Below are positions 17,797 through 26,177 of a stretch of 64,000 nt of DNA, piece after piece. The translations under genes were made by a program, and so were the position numbers. Numbering within the stretch: position 1 is the first letter of the stretch; each line of letters opens with the position of its first letter. The stretch comes from Pseudovibrio exalbescens (GTDB taxonomy: Bacteria > Pseudomonadota > Alphaproteobacteria > Rhizobiales > Stappiaceae): NCBI RefSeq assembly GCF_028737195.1, contig NZ_JAQZAJ010000004.1:342652-406651 (forward strand), written 5' to 3'. The notes under the pieces were generated by a model. That model ran no database searches and was not told the DNA's origin. It was given only the letters and a program-made list of their open reading frames with translations.

Positions 17797-18600
17797 TCAG
17801 GCGTGAACTGCTGCCAGTGTGCTAGGGGCAACAGTATTTGCAGCATTCCCGTTCACCATTCCGGGTTTGCCGCGATAGTCCTGCAGGTTGCGCAGGTTTG
17901 AACGCGCACGGCTGCGCGGACGATAGTCTACGTTGATGCCAAGCTCGTTGATCATCGCTACAAGCTGACTGCGCGAATAAAAGCCCAGTGCGCTCAGAAG
18001 TGCGGACACATGGTGCTTGACGGTTGCTTCGGAGATGCCAAGCTCATGAGCAATCTGCTTGTTCAGCTTGCCTTGCTTCAGATAGTTCAGAATTGTTGCC
18101 TGACGCTTTGTCAGGTTGGCGAGGCCTTCATAAAAGTCCAGCGTGAAGGCCTCTGGCTCATCGTCATTCGCTTTGTCCAGAGAAAGGTCCTGTGCGCCGC
18201 GCAGAAGAATGTCCTGAAGCGCTGTGAATTCTGCTGACTTTGACACGGCCGCTTGTGCGCCGCGGGTCATGAAGTACGCGCCCAGACCCGCATTGTCCTG
18301 ATCGATGAGGACAATAAGCCGTGAGATGTCGCAGGTCTCGCGCAGCGTGACAGTGGTGCTCAGCCCTGGAGCGTTGTCCATCTTGGGATTTACAAGAACG
18401 ATGGCACCCGGATTTGCTGCAGCTTGAGAGGCGAGCTCATTGAAGCATGTTGTGGTGAAGATTGAAACGCCCGGATGAGCCGATGCATAGATGCCTGCCA
18501 ACGCTGCGGCATACGCAGGATGAGGGTCGCCGATTACCACGGTGGTGCCAGTACTCTTCAACCCAGCGGTGCTCATAACGGTCTGGTTATCCCTATACAT
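17797..18600 (-). CDS. LuxR-type regulator with degenerate receiver domain
   Basis: A 267-residue protein. Residues 18-140 resemble a response-regulator receiver, and residues 165-230 form a LuxR/NarL helix-turn-helix (LTKRQATILNYLKQGKLNKQ, then ISEATVKHHVSALLSALG). The position of the phosphorylated Asp is Asn (N71 in IVLVNPKM), and only one acidic residue remains at the usual acidic pair (VVIGDPHPAY). It is therefore likely a phosphorylation-independent pseudo-receiver. No sensor kinase is adjacent. The start at 18600 has GGGAGGAG seven bases upstream. It diverges from a TetR gene across 98 bp. Targets are unknown. Confidence 0.82.
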   Translation of the reverse strand: MYRDNQTVMSTAGLKSTGTTVVIGDPHPAYAAALAGIYASAHPGVSIFTTTCFNELASQAAANPGAIVLVNPKMDNAPGLSTTVTLRETCDISRLIVLIDQDNAGLGAYFMTRGAQAAVSKSAEFTALQDILLRGAQDLSLDKANDDEPEAFTLDFYEGLANLTKRQATILNYLKQGKLNKQIAHELGISEATVKHHVSALLSALGFYSRSQLVAMINELGINVDYRPRSRARSNLRNLQDYRGKPGMVNGNAANTVAPSTLAAVHA

Positions 18601-18698
18601 AGTTTCTCCTCCCAAAGAACGCTGTTTAAGTGATTAAACCTAGCTCTTGAAAAAAATACATACATATGGTTTTTTTACAAGACACTTTGAGGGGAAAA

Positions 18699-19352
18699 AT
18701 GAATAAGCACGGAATCATGGTGGCAGACGAGGGGCAGAAGTCGCATCAGGCGCAGAAAAGCGACCGTATGAAGCGCGATATTGTGCTGGCGGCAATCAAA
18801 TGTTTGCATGAAAAGGGCTATCATAGTGCATCCATTAAGAAAATCGCCGAGGCCAGTTCGTTCTCGCAGGGCGCACTGCAGCATCATTTCAAAACAAAAG
18901 AAGACCTGATGGTCTTCGTTGCGGAACGTGTTCTCGACAAATCTCTCCGACTGACACTGGAGTGGATAAGTGAAAACACGGGGCGTCCGCTCAAGATTTC
19001 AGAATTGATGCGGGATTGGTGGGCGAATCAAATGCACTCGCCTGAGTTCATCGCGTTGCTCGAGATCCTGGTTGCCGCTAGGACAGAGGAGAGTTTGAGG
19101 AGCAAGATTGCGCCCTCAATCGACGTTTATGCCGAGCGCACAGAAGAGGTAATTTCGGACTATCTAAAGGTTTGCAACACCAGCATCGTGTCGATTGATC
19201 TCATTCTTACCGCCTCAAGAAGCATGATGTCGGGCTTCGTAATGCTGGACGCGATGTTCCGGACTGATGAGGAAATCCAGCTCTATATCAACAAGTGGGC
19301 AACCATGCTGGACCTGATTGCTGATAATCCGGCAGATAAGCTGCCAAACTAA
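18699..19352 (+). CDS. TetR-family transcriptional regulator
   Basis: A 217-residue repressor-type protein. The N-terminal HTH is clear (RDIVLAAIKCLHEKGYHSAS, SFSQGALQHHFKTKEDLMVF), and the C-terminal helical part would hold ligand and dimer surfaces. The start at 18699 is preceded by GAGGGGAAAA; an upstream ATG at 18666 has no ribosome site and sits in a promoter-like AT stretch. It is divergent from the LuxR-type gene and tandem/convergent with the MerR gene. The ligand and targets cannot be read from sequence. Confidence 0.85.
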   Translation: MNKHGIMVADEGQKSHQAQKSDRMKRDIVLAAIKCLHEKGYHSASIKKIAEASSFSQGALQHHFKTKEDLMVFVAERVLDKSLRLTLEWISENTGRPLKISELMRDWWANQMHSPEFIALLEILVAARTEESLRSKIAPSIDVYAERTEEVISDYLKVCNTSIVSIDLILTASRSMMSGFVMLDAMFRTDEEIQLYINKWATMLDLIADNPADKLPN

Positions 19353-19367
19353 ACTACATGACCGTGC

Positions 19368-19808
19368 TCAGGCGCTGCGTTGCTCTTTGATGCAGCGTCT
19401 TGCTTCGGCGTTGATTGCCTTTAGTTCAGATAGAGTCTGCTCGATCATGGCTTTGCGGTTCTCAAGATCCGCGATGGTCTCGGCTGTGCGTTCGATCAGG
19501 TATTTGAGCTGCTCCTGCTGGCCGCTGCCAGAGTGACCGTAGAGGTCAAGGTAGTGAGAAATTTCGCCGAGAGAGTAGCCGATAGATCTTGCCCGCAAAA
19601 TCAAGGCCAAGCGGGCGCGGTCGCGTTTGGTGAAAATGCGGTGACCGTTTACACGTCTAGGGGACAGAAGGCCTTTGTTTTCATAAAAGCGGATAGCGCG
19701 AGTGGACACATTGAATTCCAAGGCTAGCTCGGAAATTCCAAATAGTTCTTGATCGGTCTCTGCTGCAACCTTCAAGTAGTCTGTGTTGGTACTCGCGCTA
19801 TCTGCCAT
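19368..19808 (-). CDS. MerR-family regulator, LiuR-like
   Basis: A 146-residue MerR regulator with HTH and wing at residues 22-90 (ISELALEFNVSTRAIRFYEN, KGLLSPRRVNGHRIFTKRD) and a coiled-coil C-terminus. It has no cysteines positioned for metal or thiol sensing, unlike SoxR or metal sensors. The sequence style matches the LiuR-like branch that controls branched-chain amino acid and acyl-CoA breakdown in proteobacteria. It follows an SCP2 protein gene by 2 bp on the same strand, which supports a lipid or acyl-CoA theme. Targets are inferred only. Confidence 0.82.
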   Translation of the reverse strand: MADSASTNTDYLKVAAETDQELFGISELALEFNVSTRAIRFYENKGLLSPRRVNGHRIFTKRDRARLALILRARSIGYSLGEISHYLDLYGHSGSGQQEQLKYLIERTAETIADLENRKAMIEQTLSELKAINAEARRCIKEQRSA

Positions 19809-19810
19809 TT

Positions 19811-20092
19811 TTAGATGATTTCGCCAAGCTTCATGGCAACGCTCATGTCGCCATCAACCTTAACTTTACCCTGCATGAATGCGGCGGTTGGGTTGAGATC
19901 GCCGTCGATGATTGCCTGCAGGTCTTCGAGAGCTACAGCGATTGTGCAATCGGCGTCTTTGTCGCCTGTAGAAACCTCTGTGCCGTCGATGACGAGAATG
20001 CCGTCGTCGCCACAGTCGAACTTGATTGAGCTGTCAAAGCCACTGGAAGCGACCTTGTCTTTGATGCCAGCAGCAATTGCTTCAACACTCAT
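19811..20092 (-). CDS. SCP2 sterol-carrier-like lipid-binding protein
   Basis: A 93-residue protein matching the small single-domain SCP2 fold: start MSVEAIAAGIKDKVA, middle IKFDCGDDGILVIDG, and the C-terminal PTAAFMQGKVKVDGDMS typical of the family. SCP2 domains bind fatty acyl chains or acyl-CoA in a hydrophobic cavity and act in the cytoplasm. A purine-rich GAGGAAAATCG precedes the ATG. It is the first gene of a pair with the MerR regulator. A specific lipid is unknown. Confidence 0.88.
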   Translation of the reverse strand: MSVEAIAAGIKDKVASSGFDSSIKFDCGDDGILVIDGTEVSTGDKDADCTIAVALEDLQAIIDGDLNPTAAFMQGKVKVDGDMSVAMKLGEII

Positions 20093-20311
20093 CGATTTTC
20101 CTCCGTTGCGGTGGGATGTTTACCCATATTCGAGTGGTTGATTGTTGACGTATAGTGGAAGCTAGTGCTGCTTACGTGATCAGTAAAGATGCCTTTTTCT
20201 GATCCTCATAAATTTCCAACTAAAGAACCAATATTAGGCAGGTGAACCGGAGGGGCCGAGTGATACGTGGTGTGGGATTGACCTGCCGTTGAACGTGGGT
20301 ATAAGCGCAGC

Positions 20312-20980
20312 ATGGCTGACCCAAATCCCCCATTCATTTACAATCCGCCCACAGAGCCGTTTTTGGATGTGTTGCATCAGGACGATGACATCCTTGTCTT
20401 GAACAAGCCCAGTGGTTTGCTAAGCGTGCCTGGCAAGGCGGATCATCTGAAGGACTGTCTGGAGCGGCGCGCTCAGGGCAAATTTGGCGACGCCCGGATC
20501 GTTCATCGTCTGGATATGGATACGTCCGGAGTGATTGTGATGGCGATGAACGCGCAGGCGCATCGGCATCTTGGGCTGCAGTTTGAGCGTCGCAAGACCA
20601 GGAAAACCTATATTGCACGCATCTGGGGCCAGCCTGAAAAGAATGAGGGGCTTGTTGACTTGCCTTTGCGGTGCGACTGGCCCAACAGGCCTCGCCAGAT
20701 GGTGGATCACGAGTTGGGGCGATCCGCACAAACCAAATGGGAAGTGTTGGCGCGTGAAGAAGCCTGTGCGCTCGTACGTCTTAGCCCGATAACGGGACGC
20801 TCACATCAGCTTAGAGTGCATATGCTCAGTTTGGGGCATCCCATACTTGGAGATCGCTTTTATGCGGGTGCGGAGGCGCTGGCTGCATCTAACCGGCTTT
20901 GTTTGCACGCCCACAAGCTTGGGCTACATCATCCGGCAAATGGTGAGTTTCTCTGGTTTGAGGCTCCCGTACCTTTTTAA
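20312..20980 (+). CDS. rluA: RNA pseudouridine synthase, RluA type
   Basis: A 222-residue enzyme, close to E. coli RluA (219). The catalytic aspartate is D68 in HRLDMDTSG, with LNKPSGLLSVPG at 30-41 and SPITGRSHQLRVHM in the C-terminal part. There is no N-terminal S4 domain, which fits the RluA subgroup that modifies 23S rRNA position 746 and some tRNAs at position 32. It is a monocistronic-looking gene in the cytosol. Exact target bases are inferred from family size. Confidence 0.88.
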   Translation: MADPNPPFIYNPPTEPFLDVLHQDDDILVLNKPSGLLSVPGKADHLKDCLERRAQGKFGDARIVHRLDMDTSGVIVMAMNAQAHRHLGLQFERRKTRKTYIARIWGQPEKNEGLVDLPLRCDWPNRPRQMVDHELGRSAQTKWEVLAREEACALVRLSPITGRSHQLRVHMLSLGHPILGDRFYAGAEALAASNRLCLHAHKLGLHHPANGEFLWFEAPVPF

Positions 20981-21392
20981 GCTACAGCCAAAGCGAGAAT
21001 CACCTCTGCGAGAGAGGAAGTTGTCATGAAATTGTATACATCTATGGACTAGGTTACTTAGAGAAAATTTAAAGTTCCTGCGTAATTGAACGTAGAAAGT
21101 GCGCAAAAACGCGTATTTTTTAATGTTTCAATATGTTACCAATTTGTGTCAATTCATCATCCCATGTCTGGGTTTGAGCGATTATTTACAAATCTACCAA
21201 AAAATTTCAGATCAACTCCTCATATATCTCAAATGTTTGATCTAGATCATCCTGACTCCTGCCATTTTGTTACACTAATGTCCTAGTCACTACGGGGTTA
21301 ACGCCGGGCTTGGCGTTCGATTACAGGATTATGTGACAAGCATGTTCTGTAATCGGCCCTGTGACCAATCACTGGGCTATTGGAGGATCAAC
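20981..21392. other. 412-bp AT-rich region before adhE
   Basis: No gene is seen after rluA. The region holds the FNR-type box at 21237-21250 and a promoter close to adhE. The adhE leader of about 110 bases is long and contains ACGGGGTTAACGCCGGGCTTGGCGT, a partly self-complementary stretch. The rest is AT-rich without recognised elements. Confidence 0.5.
21237..21276 (+). promoter_or_regulatory. FNR/Anr-type box and class II promoter for adhE
   Basis: TTGATCTAGATCAT at 21237-21250 matches the FNR consensus TTGAT-N4-ATCAA at nine of ten defined positions. A -10-like TACACT at 21271-21276 would place transcription start near 21283. That puts the box centre close to -40, the class II activation position. 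It fits oxygen-limited induction of AdhE. Confidence 0.72.
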
Positions 21393-24068
21393 ATGCCGGT
21401 CAGTAATCGCGAAGAACTCGACGCCCTCGTCGCGCGCGTAAAAAAAGCACAGAAAATCTACTCTGAGTACACTCAGGAACAGGTAGATGCGATCTTCCGT
21501 GCGGCCGCTCTTGCAGCAGCTGACAATCGTATTCCACTCTCACGCATGGCTGCTGAAGAAAGCGGCATGGGTGTGATGGAAGACAAGGTTATCAAGAACC
21601 AGTTCGCTTCCGAGTACATCTACAACAAGTACAAGGACGAAAAGACCTGCGGCATTCTTGAAGAAGACGAGACCTTTGGCACAATCACCATTGCTGAGCC
21701 AACCGGTCTGATCTGCGGTATCGTTCCAACCACGAACCCAACCTCCACCGCGATCTTCAAGGCGCTGATCAGCTTGAAGACCCGCAACGGCATTATCTTC
21801 AGCCCACACCCACGTGCAAAGAACGCCACCAACGAAGCAGCTCGCATCGTGCTTGAAGCAGCTATCAAGGCTGGCGCTCCGAAGGACATCATCGGCTGGA
21901 TCGATACTCCTTCTGTTGAGCTGTCCAACGCACTCATGACCCACGACGATATCAACCTGATCCTTGCAACTGGTGGCCCAGGCATGGTGAAGGCTGCCTA
22001 CTCCTCCGGTAAGCCTGCTATCGGTGTTGGTGCTGGTAACACCCCTGTGGTTGTTGATGAGTTCGCCGACATCAAGCGCATGGTCGCCTCTGTACTAATG
22101 TCAAAGACCTTCGACAACGGCGTGATCTGTGCTTCTGAGCAGTCGGTCATCGTTGTTGATGCGATCTACGAGCAGGTTAAAGAGCGCTTCTCATCCCACA
22201 AAGGCTACATTCTGAAGGGCAAGGAAGTTAAGGCCGTTAAGGACGTTCTGATGAAGAACGGTTCCCTGAACGCCGCTATTGTTGGCCAGCCAGCTCCTAA
22301 GATCGCTGAGATGGCAGGCGTGAAAGTTCCTGCGGACACCAAAATCCTTATCTGTGAAGTGTCTGACACTTCCGATGCGGAGCCATTTGCACACGAGAAG
22401 CTGTCTCCAACATTGGCTATGTACCGCGCCAAGGACTACGACGAAGCCTTCACCAAGGCTGAGGCGCTGGTCGCTCTGGGTGGTATTGGTCATACTTCCG
22501 TTTATTACACCGACCAGGACCGTTGCAGCGATCGCGTCAAGGAATTCGGTAACCGCATGAAAACGGCCCGTATCCTGATCAACTCTCCTGCTTCTCACGG
22601 CGGTATTGGTGACCTCTACAACTTCTCTCTTGCTCCGTCACTGACGCTGGGCTGCGGCTCTTGGGGTGGTAACTCCATCTCCGAAAACGTTGGTCCGAAG
22701 CACTTGATCAACAAAAAGACCGTTGCAAAGAGAGCTGAAAACATGCTGTGGCACAAACTTCCAGAATCCATCTACTTCCGCCGTGGCTCCTTGCCAATCG
22801 CGCTGGAAGATCTGAAGGGTGCCAAGCGTGCGCTGATCGTAACCGATGGCTTCCTCTTCAAGAACGGTTACACCGATGAAACCGTAAAGACCTTGAAGAA
22901 GCTGGGTATGGAAACTGACGTGTTCTATGACGTCGAAGCCGACCCAACACTGTCTATCGTGCGCAAGGGTGCTGAACTTTGTCACTCCTTCAAGCCAGAC
23001 GTGATCGTCGCAATTGGCGGTGGTTCACCAATGGATGCCGCGAAGATCATGTGGGTCATGTACGAACACCCAGATGTTGACTTCGCCGATCTTGCTCTGC
23101 GCTTCATGGATATCCGCAAGCGTATTTACAAGTTCCCGAAGATGGGCGTTAAGGCCAAGATGGTCGCGATCCCAACCACTTCTGGTACCGGTTCTGAAGT
23201 TACTCCGTTCGCGGTTGTCACCGATGACGAAACTGGCATCAAGTACCCAATCGCCGACTACGAACTGACGCCAAACATGGCTATCGTTGATGCGAACTTG
23301 GTCATGAACATGCCGAAGTCCCTGACCGCGTTTGGTGGTATCGATGCGATCACCCACGCAACCGAGGCGTACGTCTCTGTTCTGGCTAACGAGTACTCCG
23401 ACGGCCAGGCTCTTCAGGCTCTGAAGCTGCTCAAGGAGAACTTGGTAGAATCCTACGAAAAGGGTGCGGAGTCTCCAATCGCACGCGAAAAGGTACACAA
23501 CGGCGCAACAATCGCTGGTGTTGCTTTCGCTAACTCCTTCTTGGGCGTCTGTCACTCCATCGCGCACAAGATCGGCTCTGCTTTCCACGTTCCTCACGGT
23601 CTGGCAAACGCAATGCTGATCTCCAACGTGATCCGCTACAACGCGAACGACAACCCAGTTAAGCAGACTGCATTCTCACAGTATGCACGCCCAACTGCGA
23701 AGTGCCGTTACGCTGAAATTGCTGATCACCTGAAGCTGACCGCTGCTGGTGACTCCAACGACCAGAAGGTTGAAAAGCTGATCGCGTGGATTGAAAGCGT
23801 CAAGAAGGCTCTGGACATTCCAGCAGGCCTGAAGGACCTCGGCATCACGGAAGATCAGTTCAACGCCAAGTTCGACGAAGTTGCTGTTGAAGCATTCGAC
23901 GACCAGTGCACCGGCGCAAACCCGCGCTTCCCACTGATCTCCGAAATCAAGCAGCTTCTGCTCGATGCCTACTACGGTCGCACCTTCGTTGAAGGCCGCA
24001 CCGACGATGTAACCGATCTTGCCACTGAAAAGGCAAAGAAGGAAAAGGCTGCAACTGCAGCTGAATAA
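21393..24068 (+). CDS. adhE: Bifunctional aldehyde-alcohol dehydrogenase
   Basis: An 891-residue cytosolic enzyme, the same length as E. coli AdhE. It reduces acetyl-CoA to acetaldehyde and then ethanol using two NADH. The N-terminal aldehyde dehydrogenase half has PTTNPTSTAIFK and the catalytic C246 in FDNGVICASEQS. After a linker, the iron alcohol dehydrogenase half has AIGGGSPMDAAK, HATEAYVSVLANEYSDGQAL and GVCHSIAHKIGS with metal histidines. The start at 21393 has GGAGGATCAAC upstream; an extension to 21333 lacks one. The protein is expected to form spirosomes. An FNR-type box and strong terminator flank it, so it is a single regulated unit. It indicates mixed-acid fermentation capacity. 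Confidence 0.97.
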   Translation: MPVSNREELDALVARVKKAQKIYSEYTQEQVDAIFRAAALAAADNRIPLSRMAAEESGMGVMEDKVIKNQFASEYIYNKYKDEKTCGILEEDETFGTITIAEPTGLICGIVPTTNPTSTAIFKALISLKTRNGIIFSPHPRAKNATNEAARIVLEAAIKAGAPKDIIGWIDTPSVELSNALMTHDDINLILATGGPGMVKAAYSSGKPAIGVGAGNTPVVVDEFADIKRMVASVLMSKTFDNGVICASEQSVIVVDAIYEQVKERFSSHKGYILKGKEVKAVKDVLMKNGSLNAAIVGQPAPKIAEMAGVKVPADTKILICEVSDTSDAEPFAHEKLSPTLAMYRAKDYDEAFTKAEALVALGGIGHTSVYYTDQDRCSDRVKEFGNRMKTARILINSPASHGGIGDLYNFSLAPSLTLGCGSWGGNSISENVGPKHLINKKTVAKRAENMLWHKLPESIYFRRGSLPIALEDLKGAKRALIVTDGFLFKNGYTDETVKTLKKLGMETDVFYDVEADPTLSIVRKGAELCHSFKPDVIVAIGGGSPMDAAKIMWVMYEHPDVDFADLALRFMDIRKRIYKFPKMGVKAKMVAIPTTSGTGSEVTPFAVVTDDETGIKYPIADYELTPNMAIVDANLVMNMPKSLTAFGGIDAITHATEAYVSVLANEYSDGQALQALKLLKENLVESYEKGAESPIAREKVHNGATIAGVAFANSFLGVCHSIAHKIGSAFHVPHGLANAMLISNVIRYNANDNPVKQTAFSQYARPTAKCRYAEIADHLKLTAAGDSNDQKVEKLIAWIESVKKALDIPAGLKDLGITEDQFNAKFDEVAVEAFDDQCTGANPRFPLISEIKQLLLDAYYGRTFVEGRTDDVTDLATEKAKKEKAATAAE

Positions 24069-24091
24069 TCAAAAGTACCAAACATAGTGAG

Positions 24092-24125
24092 AAGGCCCGG
24101 AAGCAATCGCTTCCGGGCCTTTTTC
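24092..24125 (+). terminator. Strong rho-independent terminator after adhE
   Basis: AAGGCCCGGAAGC-aatc-GCTTCCGGGCCTT forms a 13-bp perfect stem followed by TTTTC. Confidence 0.92.
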
Positions 24126-24270
24126 TTTGCGCTATTGGTAGCGTCACAAGTGAGAGGTCGTAGGTTTCTTCTGTTGTTGTGTCCTGATGCCATGGATCCA
24201 TTTAAGTGTCTCCAACACCTGTTTTCCTCCCGAATATGCAGGAGTGCTTGGATTTGTTGACGGAATAGGG

Positions 24271-24300
24271 TGATCCTTGCGATGTTTTGACGCGTAGCGA
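24271..24300 (+). promoter_or_regulatory. RpoE-type promoter before the secreted protein-SDR-NTF2 operon
   Basis: TGATCC, an 18-bp spacer and TAGCGA end 28 bp before the ATG at 24329. The -35 is identical to that before the rpoE gene at 31006 and the spacer is the same length. Predicted transcription start (near 24307) lies after the alternative TTG at 24287, which excludes that start. Confidence 0.7.
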
Positions 24301-24328
24301 GAACAACAAAAACAGAGGGAATGCAATC

Positions 24329-24967
24329 ATGCCCAGCTACAGATCTGCTCTGATAGGTGCTCTTTTTGCCGGTGCTTTAAGTGCTGAGGCGCTCGCGGCC
24401 CCATCAAACATCAACTTCACAGTCGAGCGCGACGGCAAGCCTATTGGAACGTACACAACGCGGTTTTCTGGTTCCGAGGCTAATCTGAACGTGAGTGTCG
24501 ACATGCGCTTGCGCGCCCGCTTCCTTGGTATCCCTGTTTATCGTTTCAACTACAGTGCAAACGAACGCTGGAGTAACGGCACCTTGCAAGCGTTGGAAGT
24601 CGACCTGAACAACAATGGTGAAAAAAAGGACCTTGCTGGGAAGCGACAGGGCAACAAGTTCGTGTGGACTGCCAATGGGGAGAACCGGAGTGTATCAGGT
24701 AACATATTCCCATCCAACCACTGGAACCCCGGCGTGCTCCAGCAGCGGCGTGTACTCAATACTTTGACCGGTAAGATCAGTAACGTCAGCATTCGCAACC
24801 GTGGCACGGAGCAGCTTCAGTGCGAAAATCGAACCATCAATGCAACCCGTTATCAGTACACTGGGCAAATCGATACCGAGGCGTGGTACGATAGCCGAGG
24901 GCGCTGGGTCGGGCTTAGATTCAAGGCGCAAGACGGTTCTACTATCTTCTTCAGGTGTAAGGGCTAG
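24329..24967 (+). CDS. Exported protein of unknown function, DUF6134-like
   Basis: A 212-residue protein with a signal peptide (MPSYRSALIGALFAGALSAE, cut near ALAA-PS). The mature part is beta-rich: FTVERDGKPIGTYTTRF, then VYRFNYSANERWSNGTLQAL and NIFPSNHWNPGVLQQR. The pattern of an acyl-type or lipocalin-like secreted protein with NHWN is reminiscent of the DUF6134 family, but I cannot confirm this. Two cysteines near the C-terminus (LQCENR, FFRCKG) may form a disulfide. It is the first gene of an operon with the SDR (2-bp gap) and NTF2-like genes behind an RpoE-type promoter. A role in envelope protection against photooxidative stress is inferred from that context only. Confidence 0.75.
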   Translation: MPSYRSALIGALFAGALSAEALAAPSNINFTVERDGKPIGTYTTRFSGSEANLNVSVDMRLRARFLGIPVYRFNYSANERWSNGTLQALEVDLNNNGEKKDLAGKRQGNKFVWTANGENRSVSGNIFPSNHWNPGVLQQRRVLNTLTGKISNVSIRNRGTEQLQCENRTINATRYQYTGQIDTEAWYDSRGRWVGLRFKAQDGSTIFFRCKG

Positions 24968-24969
24968 GA

Positions 24970-25728
24970 ATGGCTGAACGGGTTCTACCTTGGCAATCAG
25001 CCTGGGTGCTGGGAGCGAGCTCCGGCATTGGTGCGGCAGTTGCACAGCAATTGGGACGTGCTGGCGTCAAAGTCGCGGTCAGCGCGCGGAGTGTAGCAGC
25101 TCTTGATCAGTTGGCGGAGGAAGTTCAAGGGCTCGTTTCTGTACCGGTAGATGTCACCGATGAAGATAGTGTCCGGGCTTCCTTCGACAAAGTGTGCCGC
25201 GGAGTTGGTGTGCCTGAGCTGATAATCTATTGCGCGGCGGTCTATACCCCCGGTGGATTGAGCGTTCTCACAGCCGGTGAGGCCATGCGACATATGGACG
25301 TGAACTACGGTGGCGCTGTTCGCACGCTGCAAGCCGTGCTTCCCGCGATGACGGAGCGCGGCAGCGGTGCAATCGGCATCGTCTCATCCTTGACCGGGTA
25401 CGCAGGCCTACCGAATGCGTCGGTCTATGGTCCGACAAAAGCTGCTCTAATCAGCCTGTGTGAAACGTTGAAGCCCGAACTTGATGCGGTCGGCATTCAG
25501 CTGTCCGTTATAAACCCCGGTTTCGTTCGCACTCCGCTAACTGACAAGAACGAGTTTGAGATGCCGTTCATCATAGAGCCTGATGAGGCCGGTTCGTACA
25601 TCATCAAAGGCATGCGCAAAGGCACGTTTGACATTGCATTCCCATGGCAAATGGCGCTGATCCTGCGTGTGCTAAGGCACCTTCCATATTCACTTTACTT
25701 CCGCATGATGAGGAGACTACTGCGCTAA
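24970..25728 (+). CDS. Short-chain dehydrogenase/reductase in RpoE-linked operon
   Basis: A 252-residue classical SDR. The cofactor motif GASSGIG is at residues 15-21, NAG is replaced by CAA (IYCAAVYTP), a serine lies in GIVSSLTGYAG, and the catalytic Y-x3-K is YGPTK near residue 155. The C-terminal helix (LILRVLRHLPYSLYFRMMRR) is basic and hydrophobic and may touch the membrane. The stop overlaps the start of the NTF2-like gene (TAATG). The same SDR plus NTF2 pair is found beside amine oxidase, DUF1365 and CFA genes in other proteobacteria (from memory), which suggests work on lipids. Substrate unknown. Confidence 0.88.
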   Translation: MAERVLPWQSAWVLGASSGIGAAVAQQLGRAGVKVAVSARSVAALDQLAEEVQGLVSVPVDVTDEDSVRASFDKVCRGVGVPELIIYCAAVYTPGGLSVLTAGEAMRHMDVNYGGAVRTLQAVLPAMTERGSGAIGIVSSLTGYAGLPNASVYGPTKAALISLCETLKPELDAVGIQLSVINPGFVRTPLTDKNEFEMPFIIEPDEAGSYIIKGMRKGTFDIAFPWQMALILRVLRHLPYSLYFRMMRRLLR

Positions 25729-26177
25729 TGGCACGCACTGAGGAACTACAAAGTGCAGAGGAAACGGCTCTCGCATACGCAAAATTCTTCGAAACGGTCT
25801 CGCCAGAAAACATAGATGCGGTTCACGGAATGATCTCCGACGACGTTCATTTCATTGACCCGTTCAATGATGTTCGTGGCCGGGACATGGTCGAAAAGAT
25901 CCTGCATCGGATGTTCCATGATGTTCAACAACCGAAGTTTCAGATCCTCGATCTCGCATGGTCCAATGGGCTTTGCTTCATGCGTTGGGATTTCACGTGC
26001 CACCAGAAGCGCCTGGGTGATTGGGGTGTGCGCGGCATGACCGAGCTACACTTTGATGCGCAGGGGCGTATCTCTGCCCACTATGACTATTGGGATGCGA
26101 GCACCCACTTTTATACCCGCATCCCGGTAATCGGCAGCATGATACGTTGGGTCAAGAAACGCGCATCCATCAGTTAG
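25728..26177 (+). CDS. NTF2/SnoaL-like protein
   Basis: A 149-residue cone-fold protein of the SnoaL/NTF2-like superfamily: helix-rich start (ALAYAKFFETVSPENIDAVH), FIDPFNDVRGRDMVEKIL, and a beta-sheet with LCFMRWDFTCHQKR and ISAHYDYWD. Such proteins are small enzymes or binding partners; no catalytic residues can be assigned with confidence. The ATG at 25728 overlaps the stop of the SDR gene, so the two are translationally coupled; a longer in-frame start at 25644 lies inside the SDR gene and is rejected. It converges with and overlaps the MFS gene end by 4 bp. Confidence 0.85.
   Translation: MARTEELQSAEETALAYAKFFETVSPENIDAVHGMISDDVHFIDPFNDVRGRDMVEKILHRMFHDVQQPKFQILDLAWSNGLCFMRWDFTCHQKRLGDWGVRGMTELHFDAQGRISAHYDYWDASTHFYTRIPVIGSMIRWVKKRASIS

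Noticed and set aside
17797..19352. Quorum-sensing (LuxR/LuxI) interpretation of the LuxR-type gene
   Set aside because: No autoinducer-binding domain and no LuxI-type gene; the N-terminus is receiver-like.
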